Below are positions 59,246-64,000 of a DNA stretch of 64,000 nucleotides, in pieces (position 1 is the first letter of the stretch; the number at the start of each line of letters is the position of its first letter). The DNA is from Paenibacillus agri (GTDB lineage: Bacteria > Bacillota > Bacilli > Paenibacillales > Paenibacillaceae), in NCBI RefSeq assembly GCF_013359945.1, contig NZ_JABWCS010000215.1:124001-188000 (forward strand), written 5' to 3'. The notes below the pieces were generated by a model. It made no database searches. It saw nothing but the letters and a program-made list of their open reading frames with translations, and was not told where the DNA came from. A program made the translations under genes and the position numbers.

Positions 59246-60435
59246 CACCGGAACTAAAGACCTATTATGGTGACCTGCATGTCCATATCGGGAGGACTTC
59301 GGAAGGTCAGCCTGTCAAAATCAGCGGTAGCCGCAACCTCACATTTGCGAATATTGCCAAGGAGGCCGCTGAACGCAAGGGCATCGAGCTGATCGGAATC
59401 ATCGATTGCCACTCTCCGGGTGTGCAGCGTGACATCCGGAGTGCACTGGACTCGGGCGAGATGACGGAGGCCGAAGGTGGAGGCATTGCTTACCGCGGGA
59501 CGACCATCCTGCTGGGTTCAGAGATCGAAATTCGTGAGCCGGGGCGAAAAGAGTGCCATGTCCTGGCCTTTATGCCAGACATAGAGACCATGGCGGATTT
59601 TAGCCACTGGATGAGCCATCACATGACCAATGTGAATCTCAGCTCCCAGCGTTTGTATGCACCGGCACAGGTGCTGCAGGACGAGATTTACGAACGGGGC
59701 GGAATCTTGATTCCGGCCCATATTTTTACACCGCACAAAGGATTATATGGATGCTCTGCCGAGCGGATGACAGACATTTTCGATTTGGAGCGCATTGCGG
59801 CCGTGGAGCTGGGGCTGAGCGCGGACTCGGAGATGGCTGGTTATCTATCGGAGCTAGACCCGTACACCTTTCTGACCAACTCTGACGCTCACTCTCTGGG
59901 CAAAATCGGCCGGGAGTATAACGCACTGGAGCTGGCCAATCCCTCGTTTGCAGAGCTGCGTCTGGCCTTGGAACGGAAGGATGGGCGAAGAGTGAGCGCC
60001 AATTATGGGCTTAACCCGCGGCTCGGTAAGTACCACCGGACGTACTGCGGCGGCTGCGGCAGCATCATTGATGAAGCCTATGCCACCTCAGAGCGCTGTC
60101 CTTACTGCGGGAGTCTCAAACTGGTGAAAGGTGTGCTGGATCGAGTTATGGACATTGCCGACCGCCAGACACCGCAGGTGCCAGAATATCGGCCGCCGTA
60201 CCATTATCAGGTGCCGCTTGAATTTATTCCGGGGCTTGGCAAAGCCAAGATGAAGCTGCTGCTGGACGCGTTCGGGACGGAGATGAATATTTTGCATGCC
60301 GCCCGGGAGGACGAGATCGCCGCAGTGGCGGGGACTGATTTGGCGTCAAGCATTGTCGCTGCCCGCTCGGGTACACTTGCATTGTCAGCAGGTGGCGGAG
60401 GAACCTACGGCAAGGTCGTCCGGGAAGGCAAGTAG
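59236..60435 (+). CDS. Endonuclease Q family protein (YqxK homologue)
   Basis: 399 residues. N-terminal PHP-type metal domain with DLHVH, IIDCHSPG and NSDAHS; a four-cysteine zinc cluster (CGGCGSI...CPYCG) at about residues 272-294; then a helix-hairpin-helix (IPGLGKAKMKLLLDAFG). EndoQ cleaves DNA 5' to deaminated bases. Overlaps nudF. B. subtilis yqxK shares this neighbourhood. Confidence 0.9.
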   Translation: MALTPELKTYYGDLHVHIGRTSEGQPVKISGSRNLTFANIAKEAAERKGIELIGIIDCHSPGVQRDIRSALDSGEMTEAEGGGIAYRGTTILLGSEIEIREPGRKECHVLAFMPDIETMADFSHWMSHHMTNVNLSSQRLYAPAQVLQDEIYERGGILIPAHIFTPHKGLYGCSAERMTDIFDLERIAAVELGLSADSEMAGYLSELDPYTFLTNSDAHSLGKIGREYNALELANPSFAELRLALERKDGRRVSANYGLNPRLGKYHRTYCGGCGSIIDEAYATSERCPYCGSLKLVKGVLDRVMDIADRQTPQVPEYRPPYHYQVPLEFIPGLGKAKMKLLLDAFGTEMNILHAAREDEIAAVAGTDLASSIVAARSGTLALSAGGGGTYGKVVREGK

Positions 60436-60539
60436 TTTAGGTACGCTGGAACCCCGAGCCCACCACAGCTTAAGGACAAGTCATAGAAGTGGATGTTGTC
60501 TCATATGGTGTAACATACACCAGAAAGGAGCACATCCCG

Positions 60540-61163
60540 ATGCGTAATTTAAGGCTGATGATGAAGGAGCAGACGCCTCTTTATATTTTTGTCGCCGTAC
60601 TGTTTCTAGTGGGGGTGGTCTTCGGCGCTCTGATTGTGAGTGCGCTGACCATGGACCAGCAGCAGGAACTGGGTGACTATCTGGGGAACTTCTTTGTCAC
60701 CGTAGACCAGCAAGGGCTACCGGGCGCACAGGAGTCGTTCTGGAATATCGCTGCCCTACATCTCAAGTGGGTGGGTCTGATCTGGATTCTGGGCTTGTCC
60801 GTCATCGGTCTGCCGGGCATTCTCATTCTTGATTTTCTCAAAGGAGTGCTGATTGGTTTCACTGTAGGCTGTCTGGTCAGTCAATACTCCTGGCATGGTC
60901 TATTGTTCGCGCTGGTCTCGGTGGCTCCGCACAACTTGGTGCTGATCCCGGTCCTGTTGGTAACCAGTGCCGCTGCGATTGCCTTCTCCCTTCTGATGAT
61001 CCGGAGCAGAGTGCTAGGCCGGACCCGAACGCCGGTTACCCGTCCTTTTGCCATGTACACCTTGCTGTCCTTAGGTATGGCCCTGCTGATTCTAGGCGTA
61101 GCTTCCTTTGAGACTTGGGTCACTCCTGTGATGATGCGCTGGGTCACTCCAATGCTGGTGTGA
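60540..61163 (+). CDS. spoIIM: Stage II sporulation protein M
   Basis: 207 residues, several membrane segments (LYIFVAVLFLVGVVFGALIV and WVGLIWILGLSVIGLPGILI). Part of the SpoIID-SpoIIM-SpoIIP engulfment machine. ATG at 60540 follows AAAGGAGCACATCCCG; the longer in-frame GTG has no site. CATACACC upstream may be a sigma-E -10 but no good -35 is visible. Confidence 0.94.
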   Translation: MRNLRLMMKEQTPLYIFVAVLFLVGVVFGALIVSALTMDQQQELGDYLGNFFVTVDQQGLPGAQESFWNIAALHLKWVGLIWILGLSVIGLPGILILDFLKGVLIGFTVGCLVSQYSWHGLLFALVSVAPHNLVLIPVLLVTSAAAIAFSLLMIRSRVLGRTRTPVTRPFAMYTLLSLGMALLILGVASFETWVTPVMMRWVTPMLV

Positions 61164-61248
61164 AGATGCCTGAAATCATTGGTGTTAGTGGGTTTATAGG
61201 ATGGTCTACCGATCTAAAAATCACGTAAAAATCACATTTCTTGCAGAA

Positions 61249-62451
61249 TCACTCCGGGTTCAATATTTTACCGAAGTGTATCTTGATTCTTTGATTAGCA
61301 TTTTCTCTCATGAGATTTGTGACATGTGTATACACTTTCAACGTCGTCTTTGCATCATCGTGACCTACACGGCGCATAATTACAGTAAGATCGACTCCTG
61401 CTTCGGCCAGCATACTTACGTGAGTATGCCGGAAGATGTGAGGGGTCGCTTTTTTTGTTATAGAAGTTCTTTTGAGCAAACGATCCATACGTAAAAGCAA
61501 TGTTTTTTGAGTGATTGGTCGGCCATTAGGACGAGTGAATATGAAATTATTCTTGTGGAAATCACTATTCAATTTTTGATATCGTTCATTACGCAGCTTC
61601 TGTACTTCTTTTAAATTACGCAACTTTTCAATGATAACGTCATCGAGATCGAACGTCCGAATAGAACCTTCGGTTTTAGGTGGTGTGATTTCAACTTCGC
61701 CACCAGATCGATCGGGAACGTATAATGTCTTTGTGACTCGTATTTCGTTGGTTTTAAAATTTATATCGGGCCAAGTCAGAGCACATAATTCTCCTGGTCT
61801 CAATCCTGAATAAGTCAATAGATAGAACACTTCTTCGTCATTATCCAGCCCCCGTGTTTCAACCGCTGCTAGAAATTCTTGTAATTCTGTACGTTCTAGA
61901 TATTTTTCTCTGACTACATCTCGCTCAATATCTTCCACGGTTAATTTTTTCTTAGGCATCTTTGCACCTTTAGCGGGGTTGTCCGAGCGCAAGCGATTCA
62001 ATATAGACCATTCAAAAACCATACTCGCTGTGATATGTATGTTACGTATGTATGCCTCAGCATAGCCTTCATCAAAAAGCGAATACAGAATCTTTTGATA
62101 TTGTGTTGGAGTAATCGTTTCAACTGATTGCTTATCAATATGTCGCAACAACACTAATAACGACTTTGATCTTGAACGAATCGTACTGTTCTTGACCTGG
62201 CGTTTAGAATAATCCTCCATCCAACCTTCTGTTGCTTCTCGGAAGGATGTGCGCTTGGCCTTCTTTAAATCAATACCAGAATGCAGGATGTTAACGGCTT
62301 CTTGCGCAGCATCAATAGCTTCCTGTTTTGTATCCCGTACTCGAGGGATTTGACGACGTTCACCAGTGACTGGATCTGGAGGTCCCTCCATCACACAACG
62401 CCATTTGTAGCCTTGTTTGTTTTTTGCAGGTATCTTTTTTATGCTGGCCAC
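61249..62451 (-). CDS. Tyrosine recombinase/phage integrase
   Basis: 400 residues. N-terminal AP2-like arm-binding region (KKIPAKNKQGYKWRCVMEGP), core-binding domain, and full catalytic set: Arg in SGLRPGELCAL, HIFRHTH, and Tyr in TTLKVYTHV. Starts at GTG after GGAGGACGATTCTC. Its stop codon is 85 bases from spoIIM, so the attachment site is probably around 61165-61250. Confidence 0.95.
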   Translation of the reverse strand: MASIKKIPAKNKQGYKWRCVMEGPPDPVTGERRQIPRVRDTKQEAIDAAQEAVNILHSGIDLKKAKRTSFREATEGWMEDYSKRQVKNSTIRSRSKSLLVLLRHIDKQSVETITPTQYQKILYSLFDEGYAEAYIRNIHITASMVFEWSILNRLRSDNPAKGAKMPKKKLTVEDIERDVVREKYLERTELQEFLAAVETRGLDNDEEVFYLLTYSGLRPGELCALTWPDINFKTNEIRVTKTLYVPDRSGGEVEITPPKTEGSIRTFDLDDVIIEKLRNLKEVQKLRNERYQKLNSDFHKNNFIFTRPNGRPITQKTLLLRMDRLLKRTSITKKATPHIFRHTHVSMLAEAGVDLTVIMRRVGHDDAKTTLKVYTHVTNLMRENANQRIKIHFGKILNPE

Positions 62452-62481
62452 GAGAATCGTCCTCCTAAAGTCGTTTGTTTT

Positions 62482-62916
62482 TTATGATTCTTTCAATTGC
62501 CTTTCGAGTTTTCTTTCTAACCTCGCCAACCTCCCTGAATACCCTCCTTTAGTTCCATCGGTCAGTTCATACTCAAGTGCAGCATTGCAGATGTCTATGG
62601 CTTCATAAAACCGATTCTTATTCTCGTAGAACATAACCAGGGTTTTAAATGATGGGATAGAAGGAAGAATGCCGTATGTAGGGTTGCGTTCGTGCCAGGC
62701 TACCTTGAATGTCGGGAACAGTTCAATATCCTTCATGCAGACCGCTACGAGCTTCTCAGCTGCATCAGGTTGGATAAGATGCATAGAGTAGAGCTTGATG
62801 AAGTTGTTATAAGCGAAGTGCACCTCAAAAGGTTTGTCCTCAACCAGTTTGAGGTGTTCCATAAAAAAATCCTCAGTAGCCCTGTAATTAAGCCACAGAT
62901 TCATATAGTCAGACAT
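62482..62916 (-). CDS. Hypothetical helical protein, element-encoded
   Basis: 144 residues, mainly helical with TPR-like pattern (YENKNRFYEAIDICNAALEY). GAGGGATTGA precedes the ATG. It lies 30 bases ahead of the integrase on the same strand. Function unknown. Confidence 0.7.
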   Translation of the reverse strand: MSDYMNLWLNYRATEDFFMEHLKLVEDKPFEVHFAYNNFIKLYSMHLIQPDAAEKLVAVCMKDIELFPTFKVAWHERNPTYGILPSIPSFKTLVMFYENKNRFYEAIDICNAALEYELTDGTKGGYSGRLARLERKLERQLKES

Positions 62917-63055
62917 TCAATCCCTCCTGGTGACTGTAATATTTTATGTAATGATAGCTAGTCGATTTTTGTCGTATTATATTTTGTAATCATCCAAGTT
63001 CAATCCACGCACTACATACAGAGTGCGACAACATCCAGAATCGGCAGGTGCGTTC

Positions 63056-63388
63056 ATGATAAGACGAATGAAGAGGCTACAAATCAAGAAGAAGGATGCT
63101 TTCGAATGCAGAGACATTGATCTCAAAGATGTGAATTATATAGATAAGTGGCAACGTACAAGCAATTCGCATACCGCGCTTGCCTACCATACGAGTGATG
63201 GCTCATTCCAAGACCCAGATATCTTGGCTGAAGCAGCTGAAGCCTATAAGGATCTGGGTTTTGTGTTAATAGGGAGGACTGCACTGGTACAAGAGTCTAA
63301 GATCGATAAGATTCAGGCTATCGAAAATAATGGATCTCTAATAACATTCAAGGACGGTACCGAAGTATATGTGATGAAGCAAATATAA
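63056..63388 (+). CDS. LytTR-like DNA-binding protein
   Basis: 110 residues. The pattern DIDLKDVNYIDKW, HTSDGSF, GFVLIGRTALVQESKIDKIQ ending DGTEVYVMKQI resembles a divergent LytTR domain. Start chosen at ATG 63056 (AGGTG 6 bases ahead) instead of an in-frame start 33 bases upstream. Divergent relative to the hypothetical gene; may be a regulator of the element. Confidence 0.55.
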   Translation: MIRRMKRLQIKKKDAFECRDIDLKDVNYIDKWQRTSNSHTALAYHTSDGSFQDPDILAEAAEAYKDLGFVLIGRTALVQESKIDKIQAIENNGSLITFKDGTEVYVMKQI

Positions 63389-63390
63389 TA

Positions 63391-63434
63391 GTGAAAGTCA
63401 ACCCCTTCAATGGTGTTTAGGGGGTGCTTTCGTT
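63391..63434 (+). terminator. Terminator after the LytTR-like gene
   Basis: GAAAGTCAACCCC...GGGGGTGCTTTC imperfect stem with T/C tail. Confidence 0.5.
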
Positions 63435-63576
63435 CGTCCTTTTTCGACAACGTTTTCCATGTTTATGTGATATTGTATGTACTACCAGAAGGGATTGCGT
63501 ATTCAGGTGGACAGTAAAAAACATAAAGTACGCACTGGAGTGTACTTATTCCTTACGAGCAGCCTAAGCCACTCTG

Positions 63577-63822
63577 CTATCGCCACTCCATTACATAAAG
63601 ATCGTCAACCTGGCAATCAAGATAATAAGCAATCAGATGGGCCTTCTGGAGCCTCATGTTCTTCCTGCGAAGGTTGATGTAGTCAGAAAGTTGCTGTTTG
63701 CTCATATCAATGTTATCAGCCAGCCATTGTTGATTGATCTTAATCGGACTTGTCGGCGGCTCCATATTGGCGCGCCGAACAAGCAGCTCTGGAATGCGAC
63801 AGCGCACGGGAACAAGTTCCAT
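63577..63822 (-). CDS. XRE/Cro-type transcriptional repressor
   Basis: 81 residues. Helix-turn-helix in QQWLADNIDMSKQQLSDYIN, followed by a C-terminal LIAYYLDCQVDDLYVME. Such short repressors guard lysogeny. GGTGGCAGGGCG precedes its ATG. Faces a divergent gene across the LexA box. Confidence 0.85.
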   Translation of the reverse strand: MELVPVRCRIPELLVRRANMEPPTSPIKINQQWLADNIDMSKQQLSDYINLRRKNMRLQKAHLIAYYLDCQVDDLYVMEWR

Positions 63823-63862
63823 CGCCCTGCCACCTTATTATACTATTTTTCTGGAACATTTA

Positions 63863-63890
63863 CGAACATTAGTTCGTATGTTAATATAAT
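63863..63890 (+). promoter_or_regulatory. LexA (SOS) box plus -10 element
   Basis: CGAAC-ATTA-GTTCG (63863-63876) matches the Bacillota LexA/DinR consensus (CGAACNNNNGTTCG) perfectly. TATAAT follows at 63885-63890, so LexA would cover the -35 region of the rightward promoter. Confidence 0.75.
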
Positions 63891-63925
63891 GAAATCATAA
63901 GCCTCTGAAATGGAAGGTGCAAAAA

Positions 63926-64000
63926 ATGGATCAAGAATTCCTAGAGAAAATGTCAAACTTCAAGCAGTTGTCATCCGTTGATCCTAAGGAAATCTATGCT
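63926..64000 (+). CDS. Start of an unidentified gene (3' end outside window)
   Basis: ATG at 63926 after AGGTGC; open to the window end (MDQEFLEKMSNFKQLSSVDP...). Too short to identify. It is the gene controlled by the LexA box and probably the first rightward gene of the element. Confidence 0.6.
   Translation, partial: MDQEFLEKMSNFKQLSSVDPKEIYA

Larger units (their letters stand above)
61190..64000. mobile_element. Left end of a prophage or integrative element, inserted after spoIIM
   Basis: Starts with a complete tyrosine integrase pointing back to the boundary, followed by a helical hypothetical, a LytTR-like protein, an XRE repressor, a LexA operator and the beginning of a divergent gene. 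This order (integrase then repressor and a divergent operator) is typical of lysogeny modules. The right end lies outside the window. Confidence 0.8.

Noticed and set aside
60505..60520. Sigma-E promoter for spoIIM (CATACACC)
   Set aside because: The -10-like match is good, but no acceptable -35 lies 14-15 bases upstream.
1..64000. tRNA or rRNA genes
   Set aside because: I saw no cloverleaf with a TTCRANY T-loop or rRNA landmark sequences; small RNAs could be missed without a covariance search.

Overview
The window comes from a spore-forming Bacillota bacterium, most likely a Paenibacillus. Evidence: a complete spoIIIA operon, spoIVB-spo0A, spoIIM, sda and a gerA-type operon; gene order close to the B. 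subtilis efp-yqhV-spoIIIA-accBC-nusB-folD-xseAB-ispA-dxs-tlyA-argR-recN-spoIVB-spo0A block; and an amaP/DUF2273 pair beside accBC. The assignment rests on gene content and order; no database was searched.

Layout. 1-26.2 kb is a conserved chromosomal backbone: the end of efp, an aspartokinase with an internal start for a beta subunit, a YitT protein, yqhV, spoIIIAA-AH (the mother-cell side of the feeding-tube complex), accB-accC (fatty acid synthesis), three Asp23-related genes, nusB, folD, xseA-xseB-ispA-dxs-tlyA, a small membrane protein gene, argR, recN, spoIVB and spo0A with three 0A boxes. 26.2-35.5 kb is an AT-rich accessory region. A roughly 190-bp sequence that follows spo0A is repeated at 33.8 kb, so about 7.6 kb is bracketed by direct repeats. 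Inside are a truncated tyrosine recombinase, a cluster with an unknown protein, a frameshifted ADP-ribosyltransferase-like gene and a stand-alone proteasome-like Ntn hydrolase, a GNAT acetyltransferase, a DUF2188 gene with a tiny basic partner, prophage debris and an amidohydrolase that lacks its metal motif.

35.5-44.8 kb holds a GyrI-like protein, a gerA-type germination operon (minus strand, with a sigma-G-like promoter), sda, and an Agr-like peptide signalling operon (membrane protein, AgrB, AgrD, stand-alone LytTR) with no histidine kinase, then tdk. 45-49 kb holds a heterodimeric ABC exporter followed by a 52-bp tandem array. 49.7-57.7 kb is the branched-chain keto-acid dehydrogenase cluster (DUF2627 gene, lpd, E1alpha, E1beta, E2), lipB to lipoylate E2, prli42 and an M20 peptidase. 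58.4-61.2 kb is an mciZ-like small gene, nudF, the endoQ homologue and spoIIM. From 61.2 kb to the end, a mobile element starts directly downstream of spoIIM with a complete tyrosine integrase, an XRE repressor, a LytTR-like protein and a LexA operator.

Several intergenic repeat families are present: a foldback (MITE-like) element in two full copies, a 52-bp tandem family, a 65-bp hairpin family, and 11-bp and 28-bp tandem repeats. Genes shorter than 60 codons that I added by reading both strands are agrD, prli42, an mciZ-like gene and the 47-codon partner of the DUF2188 gene. I saw no rRNA, tRNA, CRISPR array or intact transposase.
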